Both the position numbers and the translations under genes were made by a program. A stretch of DNA of 64,000 nt from an uncultured Lachnospiraceae bacterium (GTDB taxonomy: Bacteria > Bacillota > Clostridia > Lachnospirales > Lachnospiraceae): the NCBI GenBank assembly GCA_900319245.1, contig ONNQ01000015.1, positions 1 through 64,000 on the forward strand, in the 5' to 3' direction. Positions 35,665 to 44,211 of the stretch are shown piece after piece (position 1 is the first letter of the stretch; each line of letters begins with the position of its first letter). Below the pieces are notes generated by a model that saw nothing but the letters and a program-made list of their open reading frames with translations, did not search any database and was not told the DNA's origin.

Positions 35665-36513
35665 CTATGCCCGGCTCTGTGCCGGTACTTCCGCCGGCGG
35701 CTGCGCCGCAGAAGTGTTGACGCGAAGCTTGGATTTGGCCTTCTTGAGCTTTTTGAGCACTTTCCGGCAGTCCTTGTCCAGAATCAGAGGAACCGCCTGT
35801 ACGACCGGTACGCCCAGCTGCAGCCTTCCGCTGAGCTGTGCTCGTACGTTGCATTGGTACTGCTCCCATTCCGTATGCATCGCAAGGTGTTCGTCCAGAA
35901 ATGTCATGAGGATCGACATGCACCCTGCGAGCCTTCCGTTCAGGCAGGGATCCGATAAGCCGATCGTTCCGTCCAGCGCCCATTCAGTCGGCTGCACATG
36001 GGCCAAAATAGCAAGAATCCTCTTCTCAACCTTCCTCCACGCCCTTCTACCGCAGCTTCCGGTCAGCACCCTGTACACATAATCGACCATGTTGAGGACG
36101 CCTTCCACCTTGCCAAGCAGCTTTTCGATCCGCTGTTCATAAGACAGGGCCTCCTCTTCTTTTTCCGGCTCCTCTTCCTTCTCCTCCTCCGGCTCCGCTT
36201 CCTTGGGTTTTCGGAGCTTCTCCATAAGGCCGATATCTTTTCCAAAGAGCTTTACCGTCACAAGATCCTTCGACGGATAATCGGCCAAAACCTTGACGAT
36301 GCCCAATAGCCAGGAGACCTCCGCGGAGGCGCGCGATCGTTCCTTGAACAGTTTCAGTTCCAGCTCGCTATGGCTCTCCGGGTCATCCACCTGTGCGGCC
36401 GCTTTATAGCGAAAAGGCACGAGAAGGACCAGCAGGATGATACATAGGATCAGTGCCAGCAGGATCAGGAGTATGATTCCAATCCATTTTAATATAGTAA
36501 GAATAACCCCCAT
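35665..36513 (-). CDS. DUF2953 protein (YtfI-like)
   Basis: A 282-residue protein with an N-terminal membrane segment (IGIILLILLALILCIILLVLLVPF) and a DUF2953-type soluble region. A Glu/Pro/Lys-rich linker lies around 105-130, and the C terminus is Lys-rich then Ala/Pro-rich. ytfI precedes ytfJ in Bacillus; the same pairing is kept here. Function unknown, likely linked to sporulation. Confidence 0.8.
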   Translation of the reverse strand: MGVILTILKWIGIILLILLALILCIILLVLLVPFRYKAAAQVDDPESHSELELKLFKERSRASAEVSWLLGIVKVLADYPSKDLVTVKLFGKDIGLMEKLRKPKEAEPEEEKEEEPEKEEEALSYEQRIEKLLGKVEGVLNMVDYVYRVLTGSCGRRAWRKVEKRILAILAHVQPTEWALDGTIGLSDPCLNGRLAGCMSILMTFLDEHLAMHTEWEQYQCNVRAQLSGRLQLGVPVVQAVPLILDKDCRKVLKKLKKAKSKLRVNTSAAQPPAEVPAQSRA

Positions 36514-36523
36514 AGTATCCCCC

Positions 36524-36895
36524 TCATTCCAAAGGCGCGGATTCCGTCAATCTTTGGACGCCTACGGTGCGAATTCCGTGCGGGAACAGATAGGCTCTGA
36601 CATCCCCGCTTCCCGTATGGTCGTACGCCTCCTGCACCATACTCCTTACAAGTTCGATCGCTTCTATCCTTCCGGATGCAATACCGATTATATATGGCGG
36701 GTATTCCTTATAGTAGGGCTGCTGAAGATTGACGCAGTGCAGGATCTCCAGCTGGTTGGCTCCGATCTCCCGCTTGGAAGGGCTGAGCGCGATCACATAG
36801 ATCGTAAACTGCCCCTTGCCGATCCGCAGATTGTTCTTGACGGACTCCGGATCCCGGATGGAAGGCCCCACATAGAGATCTTTGTAAAAATACAT
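36524..36895 (-). CDS. Hypothetical protein, 123 residues
   Basis: No family is recognised with certainty. A compact alpha/beta protein (KNNLRIGKGQFTIYVIAL; YPPYIIGIASGRIEAIELV) with no signal or membrane segment. It lies between the glycosyltransferase (six bases) and the YtfI-like gene, and similar short proteins seem common in Clostridia. It is in the middle of a tight operon and is very likely real. Confidence 0.75.
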   Translation of the reverse strand: MYFYKDLYVGPSIRDPESVKNNLRIGKGQFTIYVIALSPSKREIGANQLEILHCVNLQQPYYKEYPPYIIGIASGRIEAIELVRSMVQEAYDHTGSGDVRAYLFPHGIRTVGVQRLTESAPLE

Positions 36896-36901
36896 AGGAG
36901 T

Positions 36902-37975
36902 TTACTCCTCTCTGGAAAGCACCTTTCCAAGTGCCCGTTCCGTATATTTGCCGCCTCTGAGCCTCTTCGCGATCTTCATGGTATTGGTGCGGATTGCCTC
37001 ATACGCATCGGGCGTCAGCGCTTTTACTTTCGCGGGGATCTCCTCGATGGAGTCCACCGCGATTCCGCAGCCGTTTTTCAAAATATAGTCGGCAAGCGCC
37101 GCCTCTTTCCAGATGATCACAGGCATACCGGACGCAAGGTACAAAGACGCTTTATGGGGATCATTAATCCTGAGGTATTCGCCGTATGTGCCGCTGCAGG
37201 TCTGCGTGGTCTCGCCGTCCCAGACAAGTCCAAAGCTTCCCTCCATCACTTCCGGAAGTCTGTCGGGTTCAAAGGAGCCCCAATACTTGACGTTGTCCTG
37301 CGGCTCCGCCTCATATCCAACGCCGTAGAGATTAAAGCGGATCCCCTCCGGCAGGTGATAGGCGTATCCGGCCTTGTGAGGCCTTAACGCGCCGGCGATC
37401 ACGATCGGAAGATCGATCGCTGTTTTGGCATAGCCGGCTTCCGGGATCAGATAGTCAAAGATGCCAAGGACGGTCATCCTGGAGGCGGGAATGCCCATGG
37501 ATGCGAGCTTCCGCTTCATGCTTATATTGTGGACGATGATGCCGTCGCAGTTCTTTAAAAGGGTCTCCTCCTCGAGCCGTAAGCGGATCTTCTCCTTGCG
37601 GGACGTCGTCCCACGGATCGCCGCACGAAGGATCTCCAGATCGTGGATCAGAAGGATGATCTTCGCGCCTCTCTTTCTCGCCTTCCTGACGCAGCCGGCA
37701 AGGAGGACGGAGTGGTTCACGATTGGGAACTGGATCACCAGTTCGTCGCCGGCGCCGACAACAGGCAAGCATTCATCCCACACCTTGCTCAGCTGAAAGT
37801 GATAGCCGGCTTTCTGCAAAAGATTCTGTCCCTCTCTGTCAGCAGCGGGCATACAGATTTCAATTCCTTCATAGCCGTTCGCAAGCAGGATCGAATCGAC
37901 GTCATCTCTGGCCTTGATCCCTGCTGTGCGCTGATACCCTTCTTCGTTCCAGATCTCTTTGGTAAAATATTTCAT
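36902..37975 (-). CDS. Glycosyltransferase (Gtf3/galactofuranosyltransferase-like)
   Basis: A protein of about 357 residues with a two-domain GT-B look: an N-terminal part with VIQFPIVNHSVLLAGCVRKA and LIHDLE, and a C-terminal donor-binding part ending in TYGEYLRINDPHKASLYLASGMPVIIW. This matches Gtf3-type enzymes that add sugars (glucose, galactofuranose) to surface glycans or glycoproteins. ATG at 37975 starts MKYFTKEIW. It follows LicD by 20 bases; both are probably part of a cell-surface polymer pathway. Confidence 0.82.
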   Translation of the reverse strand: MKYFTKEIWNEEGYQRTAGIKARDDVDSILLANGYEGIEICMPAADREGQNLLQKAGYHFQLSKVWDECLPVVGAGDELVIQFPIVNHSVLLAGCVRKARKRGAKIILLIHDLEILRAAIRGTTSRKEKIRLRLEEETLLKNCDGIIVHNISMKRKLASMGIPASRMTVLGIFDYLIPEAGYAKTAIDLPIVIAGALRPHKAGYAYHLPEGIRFNLYGVGYEAEPQDNVKYWGSFEPDRLPEVMEGSFGLVWDGETTQTCSGTYGEYLRINDPHKASLYLASGMPVIIWKEAALADYILKNGCGIAVDSIEEIPAKVKALTPDAYEAIRTNTMKIAKRLRGGKYTERALGKVLSREE

Positions 37976-37995
37976 CGTAGTCACCATTTACACTA

Positions 37996-38835
37996 TTATT
38001 CCTGCGCCCCGGGCACTTCAGCCCAGACGTCCATATCGTGTGTGACGCGTTTCTCCTTGGGGGGAAGCTGCATAAAATCACCGTAAAGGTTCTTCAGGTA
38101 ATACTCCCAGCAGCCCGGTGCCGAGACGGTCATATCCTCAAACTGCATTGGAACAGAAACCAGATAGGGCTTCTTGGGGACCCTCTCCTGGGGACCGTAC
38201 CCGTTTGCGATTCCGCCCATATAGCTGCAATCGTCGATCTTGTACGTGCGGCAGGTCTGATTGATATAGTCCAGGAGCTTCTTACTGTCGACGGGCTTTA
38301 GCAAGGCCTTGACCAATGGCTTGAAGGTCCGCTTAAATGCTGTCTTGCCCTCGCCGGATCTGGCCGACTTCACGCGCAGGATCTTTCTGGCAAGCAGCGT
38401 CTTCTTGAAAATCCGATTGACCTCCTCCATGTCATCCGGAAGTCCGTCCATGGGGAAGATATCGATCCAGAGATTCTTCTCTGTCTCATCCTCGTCATAG
38501 AGCTTGTTGATGCTTGTATGGAGGTCGTATATTTTGGCAAAGGGATAGTTGAGATTTCCCATCTCACAGGACACCAGCTTGTAATCGCCGGACGCATTGA
38601 TCTCGTCGGCATGCTCCAGCAGACGATCATAATCGGTGCGGGGCATATTGACGTCGATGTCGTCGTCCCAGGGAATAAAGCCCTTGTGGCGCACGGCGCC
38701 AAGAAGCGTGCCGCCCGCAAGGTAATAGCGGATCCCATATTTGTCACAAATATCGACAAAGACCTTAAAGAGGCTGAGTTCCCTCTGCTGAATCTCAGAG
38801 CGATCCAGCTTTTTCATTGTATTTGTTTCCATCAT
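37996..38835 (-). CDS. LicD family protein (phosphocholine/polyol-phosphate transferase type)
   Basis: A protein of about 279 residues with LicD motifs YLAGGTLLGAVRHKGFIPWDDDIDVNMPR near 38-67, the nucleotidyltransferase-fold GG and DxD residues. LicD proteins transfer phosphocholine or other phospho-alcohols from CDP donors to surface glycans. A CDP-alcohol synthase candidate (IspD/TarI-like) is in the same operon. No LicA/LicC choline genes are present. ATG at 38835 has GGAG nine bases upstream; the promoter lies just beyond. Confidence 0.88.
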   Translation of the reverse strand: MMETNTMKKLDRSEIQQRELSLFKVFVDICDKYGIRYYLAGGTLLGAVRHKGFIPWDDDIDVNMPRTDYDRLLEHADEINASGDYKLVSCEMGNLNYPFAKIYDLHTSINKLYDEDETEKNLWIDIFPMDGLPDDMEEVNRIFKKTLLARKILRVKSARSGEGKTAFKRTFKPLVKALLKPVDSKKLLDYINQTCRTYKIDDCSYMGGIANGYGPQERVPKKPYLVSVPMQFEDMTVSAPGCWEYYLKNLYGDFMQLPPKEKRVTHDMDVWAEVPGAQE

Positions 38836-38870
38836 TGTATGTCTCTCCAATAGTAATTCCTATAAAAAAG

Positions 38871-38899
38871 AGTATAATCCATATCAAAATGGATGTCCA
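38871..38899 (-). promoter_or_regulatory. Promoter of the glycan/gerW operon
   Basis: Minus-strand -35 TGGACA (38894-38899) and -10 TATACT (38871-38876) with a 17-base spacer; the spacer contains an ATCCAT/ATGGAT inverted repeat. Confidence 0.65.
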
Positions 38900-38937
38900 C
38901 ACATCAAATATTGGTCCACTTTTTCCTGATTTCGTGC

Positions 38938-38966
38938 TTGACATTCATTTTTCCTTCTACTAAGAT
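38938..38966 (+). promoter_or_regulatory. Promoter of rpsT
   Basis: Plus-strand -35 TTGACA (38938-38943) and -10 TAAGAT (38961-38966), 17-base spacer, divergent from the LicD promoter. The leader to rpsT is about 135 bases. Confidence 0.75.
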
Positions 38967-39108
38967 AATAGAGTATGTGCAGAAAGAGTTCTCGTGTCTT
39001 CTCCTTTTGCACGTGAGGGAATAATTAAGGGGCCCTGTTTGCAAGCGGCTGCACAGAGCTCGCCACTTATTCATAAACATTATGTACATTACATGGAGGT
39101 AATAAGGA

Positions 39109-39369
39109 ATGGCAAACATTAAATCTGCCAAGAAGAGAATTCTGACAAGCGCTAAGAGAGCTGCTGCCAACAAGGCTGTTAAGTCTTCTGTCAAGACTGC
39201 GATCAAGAAAGTTCACAAGGCTGTTGAGGCTGGTGACAAAGAGGCAGCTGCAGCTGCATTCATCGCTGCAGAAGCTACGATCGACAAGGCTGCAAGCAAG
39301 GGCGTTTTCCACAAGAATAACGCTTCCCGCAAGGTTGCTCGTCTTGCAAACACGATCAACAAGATCTGA
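39109..39369 (+). CDS. rpsT: Ribosomal protein S20
   Basis: An 86-residue, Lys/Ala-rich S20: MANIKSAKKRILTSAKRAAAN at the start and KASKGVFHKNNASRKVARLA-type C terminus. It binds 16S rRNA in the small subunit body. GGAGG precedes the ATG. It is monocistronic with a strong terminator. The long leader may host S20 autoregulation, but no structure was recognised. Confidence 0.96.
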   Translation: MANIKSAKKRILTSAKRAAANKAVKSSVKTAIKKVHKAVEAGDKEAAAAAFIAAEATIDKAASKGVFHKNNASRKVARLANTINKI

Positions 39370-39390
39370 TCGAAATCCAAAAGATATAGT

Positions 39391-39426
39391 AAATCGGCTG
39401 CACCTGACCCGGCAGCCGATTTTTTT
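39391..39426 (+). terminator. Terminator of rpsT
   Basis: An 11-base perfect stem AAATCGGCTGC/GCAGCCGATTT (39391-39401, 39412-39422) followed by T residues. Confidence 0.92.
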
Positions 39427-39520
39427 ATGCCCATACGCAAAACGGAGCATGCGCGAGTGCGGCAGCCGTTTTCCGGCAGATCCTTTTTCCCGCTAAGCTT
39501 TGTCTTTTTTGTGTTTTCAT

Positions 39521-39550
39521 TTGCATCGGCCGCCTCATAGATGATATACT
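39521..39550 (+). promoter_or_regulatory. Promoter of the ECF-coaX-coaBC module
   Basis: Plus-strand -35 TTGCAT (39521-39526) and -10 TATACT (39545-39550), 18-base spacer. Confidence 0.6.
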
Positions 39551-39562
39551 CCACATGGCACA

Positions 39563-39580
39563 TGGAACAACGATGTTCCA
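39563..39580. promoter_or_regulatory. Palindromic operator before the ECF S component
   Basis: TGGAACAACGATGTTCCA has perfect seven-base arms around ACGA. It sits 12 bases after the -10, overlapping or just beyond the expected transcription start, a classic repressor position. The regulator is unknown. Confidence 0.6.
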
Positions 39581-39632
39581 CTCACTGTATTGTATCCGCG
39601 CTAAGGCGGAATAATAACAAAGGAGATCACAC

Positions 39633-40280
39633 ATGAACAAAACAAAAGACACACGCTACATGGTAACCCTTGCCCTGATGGCCGCAATCGTCATCCTGCT
39701 GGCCAATACCCCCCTGGGTATGATCCAGCTTCCGATCATCAAGGCAACCACCGTCCATATTCCTGTCATCATCGGATCCATTGTCCTGGGTCCCGTAGCA
39801 GGCGCTTTTCTGGGCGCGGTGTTCGGAGTCTGCTCTATGATCAGCAATACGCAGGCCCCCACTCTTCTTTCTTTTGCATTTTCCCCTTTCCTGAGCACGA
39901 CCGGCCTCATCGGCGTCATCAAGTCCCTCTGGGTCAGCATAGGCTGCCGCATCATGATCGGCGTCGTCTCCGGATGGGTTTCAATCGCCCTTAAAAAGAT
40001 AAAGGTTCCGACTGCCGTGCGCCTTGCGGTCACCGGTTTTATCGGTTCCATGACCAACACAGTCTTTGTCATGGGCAGCATCTATCTTCTCTTTGCGCAG
40101 CAGTACGCCGAGGTAAAGAACGTTGGCATGGAGGCCGTCTTCGGTCTTGTCATGGGAACGGTCGCCACTTCCGGCGTTCCTGAAGCGATCGCAGCTGCAA
40201 TCCTTGTCACGGCTATTACCGGCGGCCTCTTGAAATCCGGCGTGCTCCGTCAAAATATCGCCCTTGCCGGTTCCCATTAA
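39633..40280 (+). CDS. ECF transporter S component, probably pantothenate (PanT-like)
   Basis: A 215-residue membrane protein with about six hydrophobic segments. The first has the small-residue pattern ALMAAI used by S components to dock on EcfT. The segment GPVAGAFLGAVFGVCSM is typical of the family. It captures a vitamin outside the cell and works with the shared EcfAAT energising module, which is not in this window. Because coaX and coaBC follow, pantothenate is the likely substrate. AAAGGAG lies upstream of the ATG. Confidence 0.8.
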   Translation: MNKTKDTRYMVTLALMAAIVILLANTPLGMIQLPIIKATTVHIPVIIGSIVLGPVAGAFLGAVFGVCSMISNTQAPTLLSFAFSPFLSTTGLIGVIKSLWVSIGCRIMIGVVSGWVSIALKKIKVPTAVRLAVTGFIGSMTNTVFVMGSIYLLFAQQYAEVKNVGMEAVFGLVMGTVATSGVPEAIAAAILVTAITGGLLKSGVLRQNIALAGSH

Positions 40281-40297
40281 CCTTGTTTTTTTACTGA

Positions 40298-40333
40298 CGG
40301 CAGGCCCCGCATGGGATCTGCCGCCGGTTTTTT
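40298..40333 (+). terminator. Terminator after the ECF S component
   Basis: CGGCAG pairs with CTGCCG and inner CCC with GGG (40298-40323), then CCGG and six T. Read-through or a separate promoter must serve coaX. Confidence 0.75.
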
Positions 40334-40393
40334 GTTCCCACTTTTTGTGACTATCAATTTCAATGCTCAAACAGTAATGAACGGAGGTATCGC

Positions 40394-41158
40394 ATGCTTT
40401 TCGCTATTGACATCGGAAATACCAATATGGTGATCGGCTGCATTGACGGGGAAAAAATCTGCTTCTCCGAGCGTCTTTCCACCGACCCCAGTAAGACCGC
40501 GTTGGAATACGCCCTTGCCTTCAAGAACGTCCTGGATCTTCACGAAATAGACCGCAGCAGGATCACCGGAGCGATCATAGCCTCCGTTGTCCCGCCGATC
40601 ACGGCTATTATGACCGAGGCCCTGAACAAGATCATGTCCTGCAATGTCAAAATCGTGGGCCCGGGGCTCAAGACCGGTCTCAATATCTGCATGGACAACC
40701 CTGCCCAGGTCGGCGCCGACCTGATCGTCGCCGCAGTCGCCGGCGTGCGCGATTACACCTGCCCCCTGATCCTGATCGATATGGGAACCGCGACGACTAT
40801 CACGGTTGTCGACAAAAACAAAAACTACCGCGGCGGTATGATCCTTCCGGGTCTTCGGGTTTCGCTGGATTCTCTCACTTCCAGAACCTCACAGCTTCCC
40901 AGGATCAGCCTTGATCCGCCCAAACGTCTGATTGGCACCAACACCAGTGACTGTATGAAGAGCGGTATTCTGTACGGGAGTGCATCCATGCTCGACGGTA
41001 TGATCGACCGCATTGAAGAAGAGATTGGAACAAAGACAACCGTGATCGCCACCGGCGGACTGGCAGAAACCATCGTTCCCCTCTGCAGGCACGAGATCAT
41101 CCTCGACGATCTGCTTCTTTTGCGCGGGCTTCGCTATATTTACGAGAGAAACTGCTGA
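40394..41158 (+). CDS. coaX: Type III pantothenate kinase
   Basis: A 254-residue ASKHA-fold kinase: DIGNTNMVIG at the N terminus, NPAQVGADLIVAAVAG near 115, DMGTATTITVVD near 137 and GGMILPGL near 163. It phosphorylates pantothenate in the first step of CoA synthesis; it is insensitive to CoA feedback and to pantothenamides. GGAGG precedes the ATG. It precedes coaBC by 62 bases. Confidence 0.96.
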   Translation: MLFAIDIGNTNMVIGCIDGEKICFSERLSTDPSKTALEYALAFKNVLDLHEIDRSRITGAIIASVVPPITAIMTEALNKIMSCNVKIVGPGLKTGLNICMDNPAQVGADLIVAAVAGVRDYTCPLILIDMGTATTITVVDKNKNYRGGMILPGLRVSLDSLTSRTSQLPRISLDPPKRLIGTNTSDCMKSGILYGSASMLDGMIDRIEEEIGTKTTVIATGGLAETIVPLCRHEIILDDLLLLRGLRYIYERNC

Positions 41159-41220
41159 CTGCACAAATCAGATAATACCCTGCAATATCCCTTGCAATAT
41201 ACTTCGAAAGGAAAACAGCC

Positions 41221-42420
41221 ATGCTCAAAGGTAAAACGATTCTGATCGGCGTTACGGGCAGCATCGCAGCCTATAAGGCCGCCGACCTTGCCAGCCGCCT
41301 TATGAAGCAGCACGCGCAGGTCCATGTGATCATGACGGAGAACGGCGCCAAATTCGTCTCTCCGATCACATTCGAGACGCTCACGGGACGCAAATGCATC
41401 ACTGATACGTTTGACCGGAATTACCCCTCCGATCATCCCATTGAAGTGGAACACATATCACTTGCCAAAAAAGCGGATCTCGTCATTGTTGCGCCCGCAA
41501 CCGCCAATATCATTGCCAAAATGGCCTGCGGCATCGCAGATGACATGCTCTCGACCACACTCCTGGCCTGCACCTGCCCTGTTCTCGTCTCTCCTGCCAT
41601 GAACACACATATGTACGAGCATCCGGCCACCCAGGCGAATCTGGATATCTTACGGGCACGCGGTGTGAAGATCATCGAGCCCGCCAGCGGGCACCTCGCC
41701 TGCGGAGACGAGGGCAAAGGAAAGCTGCCCGATCCCGCCTTTTTAGTCGACTGTATTTTGGCAAAGATTGCCTGCCCCAAGGATCTGGCTGGTAAAAAAA
41801 TCCTGGTAACCGCAGGACCTACATGCGAGGCCATCGATCCCGTCCGCTTCATCACGAATCATTCCAGCGGCAAGATGGGCTACGCAATCGCACAGGCTGC
41901 CGCCCTTCGAGGCGCGGATGTCACGCTCGTTTCGGGGCCCGTCTCCCTTGCTCCGCCATTAGGCGTCAGGCTGGTGAAGATTACCTCCGCCCGTGACCTC
42001 TTCGCTGCTGTGACTGCGGTTTCCGAGAGTCAGGATATCATCATCAAGGCCGCCGCCGTCGCGGACTACCGTCCGGCTGCCGTCAGCGATGAAAAGATCA
42101 AAAAAGCCGACAACGACCTTTCGATCTTACTTGCACGCACCGAAGATACATTGCAGTATCTGGGCAGTCATAAGCCTGAGGGCCAGATCCTGTGCGGCTT
42201 CGCGATGGAAACCTCAGACATGGAAAACCGGGCCCGGATTAAGCTCAAAAAGAAAAATCTGGACATGATCGTCGCCAACAATGTGAAAGTTGCGGGGGCC
42301 GGTTTTGGTACCGATACAAATGTAGTCACCTTTATCACACAAGACACAACAGAGCAGCTGGAGATCATGAGCAAGGAAAGTGTTGCCATGAAACTTCTGG
42401 ATCGTCTGATCGTGCTCTGA
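41221..42420 (+). CDS. coaBC: Bifunctional CoaBC (PPC decarboxylase/PPC synthetase)
   Basis: A 399-residue enzyme. The CoaC flavoprotein half (1-185) has ITGSIAAYKAAD-like GVTGSIAAYKAADL, the VEHISL His and SPAMNTHMYEHP. The CoaB half (190-399) has VTAGPTCEAIDPVRFITNHSS-type nucleotide motifs and KKKNLDMIVANNV. It turns phosphopantothenate and cysteine into phosphopantetheine via CTP. The IS3 element begins about 34 bases beyond its stop. AAAGG lies ahead of the ATG. Confidence 0.96.
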   Translation: MLKGKTILIGVTGSIAAYKAADLASRLMKQHAQVHVIMTENGAKFVSPITFETLTGRKCITDTFDRNYPSDHPIEVEHISLAKKADLVIVAPATANIIAKMACGIADDMLSTTLLACTCPVLVSPAMNTHMYEHPATQANLDILRARGVKIIEPASGHLACGDEGKGKLPDPAFLVDCILAKIACPKDLAGKKILVTAGPTCEAIDPVRFITNHSSGKMGYAIAQAAALRGADVTLVSGPVSLAPPLGVRLVKITSARDLFAAVTAVSESQDIIIKAAAVADYRPAAVSDEKIKKADNDLSILLARTEDTLQYLGSHKPEGQILCGFAMETSDMENRARIKLKKKNLDMIVANNVKVAGAGFGTDTNVVTFITQDTTEQLEIMSKESVAMKLLDRLIVL

Positions 42421-42564
42421 GCGTTCGAGAGTTCCTGTCAGAACTCATACAATTGTACGTAAGAGGGTGCCGCCGGATTTTTGGGTACCCTTGCATAAGA
42501 TATGGACAGGGTCATATAGTCGTATGCCTTGCATTATACAGCAAAAAACCGGACTCCTTGATAT

Positions 42565-42616
42565 GCTCCCTCTATGAGAGACAGTGAATAAACACACTGT
42601 TGATCATGGAGGGAGC
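42565..42616 (+). promoter_or_regulatory. Hairpin hiding the orfA ribosome-binding site
   Basis: GCTCCCTCTATGA (42565-42577) pairs with TCATGGAGGGAGC (42604-42616), with an inner CAGTG/CACTG. The 3' arm contains the GGAGGGAG Shine-Dalgarno of orfA (ATG at 42623), so the folded RNA masks it. Confidence 0.75.
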
Positions 42617-42622
42617 TTTCTT

Positions 42623-43318
42623 ATGAGAAAAAAAGGCATAAAGGTTGCTTCAAAGATTAAGCTTGCGACTGCCAAGGCAATAGTTAACGGGACTGCAGGA
42701 GCATCTGCTTCAGCAAAACAACTAGGCCTTAGCGAGCAAACAGTACGGTATTGGGCTGCCCTATATAGGGCCCAAGGGGAATCGGCATTCGAGAATACAG
42801 GTAAGAACAAAGTATATCAGAAAAGCCTAAAAGATGAAGCAGTACAGTCTTATCTTCGTGGTGAAGGATCTTATGAAACCATAGCGGCAAAGTACGGCTT
42901 ACGCTCAGATCGTCAACTGAAAGTATGGGTTAAGATGTATAATAACGGCAAAGACTTCTCACATAAGATGTCAGGAGGGAGCCGTATGACTACATCAAGG
43001 AAAACCACCAAAGAGGAACGTATCCGGATCGTTAAAGACTGTCTGGCAAACAAATGCAACTACGGCGAGACCGCTGTCAAGTATAACGTCAGTTACCAGC
43101 AAGTATATACATGGGTAAAGCGTTTCAGGGAACTCGGTGAGGAAGGCCTCGATGACCGCCGTGGCAAACGCAAGGCAGCCCAGGAGCCGCGCAGCGAAAT
43201 GGAGAGGCTACAGATAGAGCTGGAGCAGTTGAAACACAAGCTGTATATGACCGAAATGGAGCGGGACCTGCTAAAAAAAGTCAGGGAACTGGAGAGGAAA
43301 GATCTCTATCGCAAGTAA
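42623..43318 (+). CDS. IS3-family OrfA (transposase DNA-binding subunit)
   Basis: A 231-residue protein with two helix-turn-helix units (about 15-45 and 70-100: ASAKQLGLSEQTVRYW, ETIAAKYGLRSDRQLKVW), a third near 145 (CNYGETAVKYNVSYQQVYTW), and a C-terminal leucine zipper (LQIELEQLKHKLYMTEMERDL). OrfA binds the IS ends and, alone, represses transposition. A CTA AAA AAA G stretch near the end allows a -1 shift into orfB. The ATG at 42623 has GGAGGGAG seven bases upstream. Confidence 0.9.
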   Translation: MRKKGIKVASKIKLATAKAIVNGTAGASASAKQLGLSEQTVRYWAALYRAQGESAFENTGKNKVYQKSLKDEAVQSYLRGEGSYETIAAKYGLRSDRQLKVWVKMYNNGKDFSHKMSGGSRMTTSRKTTKEERIRIVKDCLANKCNYGETAVKYNVSYQQVYTWVKRFRELGEEGLDDRRGKRKAAQEPRSEMERLQIELEQLKHKLYMTEMERDLLKKVRELERKDLYRK

Positions 43319-44211
43319 GGCAGTCACACCTCTACAGTTCTATCCAGTACTGCACTGAGACTTACGGTTATCCGGTAGAACCATGCTGCCGGATACTACA
43401 TGTTTCAAGAGCAGCGTATTACAAGTGGCTGCGCGGCGATGTCGGAGAAAGGGTCCGACACAACAGAATCATAGCCGAAAAGATAGAGGAAATACACAGG
43501 GACGATCCATCCAAAGGATACAGGCGAATTAATGACGACCTGTACCGCGGGTACAACATCAAGGTCAATGACAAGCGTGTGCTGAGAATCTGCCGGTCCA
43601 GGAACATAAAATCTACAATTAAGTACTCGAATCACGGGTGCACACGCCGGGCAGATAATCCGCAGTTTATTGCTGAGAACATACTGGACCGGAAATTCAC
43701 AGCTGATAAACCAAACGAAAAATGGCTGACAGATGTCACTGAATTCAGATGGTATGATGAAAACAATGACAAGCATAAAGTGTATCTGAGTGCGATCCTC
43801 GATCTCTATGACAGGCGGATCGTCACACATGTGATCAGTGACCGCAACGACAATCCTCTGGTCTTCGATACCTTTGATCAGGCAATCGCTGCCAATCCGG
43901 GAGCATCTCCTCTGTGCCATTCTGATAGAGGTTTCCAGTATACTAACAGGATATTCCATCAGAAGCTTGAAGCAGTCTCCATTACCCAGAGCATGTCACG
44001 TGTAGCCAAGTGCATCGATAACGGTCCCATGGAAGGATTCTGGGGAATTCTCAAGCGTGAGAGATACTACGGGAAACGCTTTAGGAGCCGTGAAGAATTG
44101 GTCAAAATGATCGAAGAATATATCCGTTACTACAACTATAAACGGTATCAGAGGCGTCTCGGAGTCCTGACTCCGATGGAAAAGCACCAGTCATATTTTC
44201 TTGCAGCATAA
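43279..44211 (+). CDS. IS3-family OrfB (DDE transposase), made by -1 frameshift
   Basis: The -1 frame is open from the A7 slippery run (43273-43279) to 44211, about 310 residues. The rve-type catalytic set is complete: Asp in LTDVTEFRW, Asp in LCHSDRGFQY, Glu in GFWGILKRERYY, with the usual R/K downstream. Earlier residues (HVSRAAYYKWLRG, HRDDPSKGYRRI) are the HTH_21 part. No good start codon with ribosome-binding site opens this frame, so an OrfAB fusion is the expected active transposase. The reading frame looks intact. Confidence 0.85.
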   Translation, partial: SQGTGEERSLSQVRQSHLYSSIQYCTETYGYPVEPCCRILHVSRAAYYKWLRGDVGERVRHNRIIAEKIEEIHRDDPSKGYRRINDDLYRGYNIKVNDKRVLRICRSRNIKSTIKYSNHGCTRRADNPQFIAENILDRKFTADKPNEKWLTDVTEFRWYDENNDKHKVYLSAILDLYDRRIVTHVISDRNDNPLVFDTFDQAIAANPGASPLCHSDRGFQYTNRIFHQKLEAVSITQSMSRVAKCIDNGPMEGFWGILKRERYYGKRFRSREELVKMIEEYIRYYNYKRYQRRLGVLTPMEKHQSYFLAA

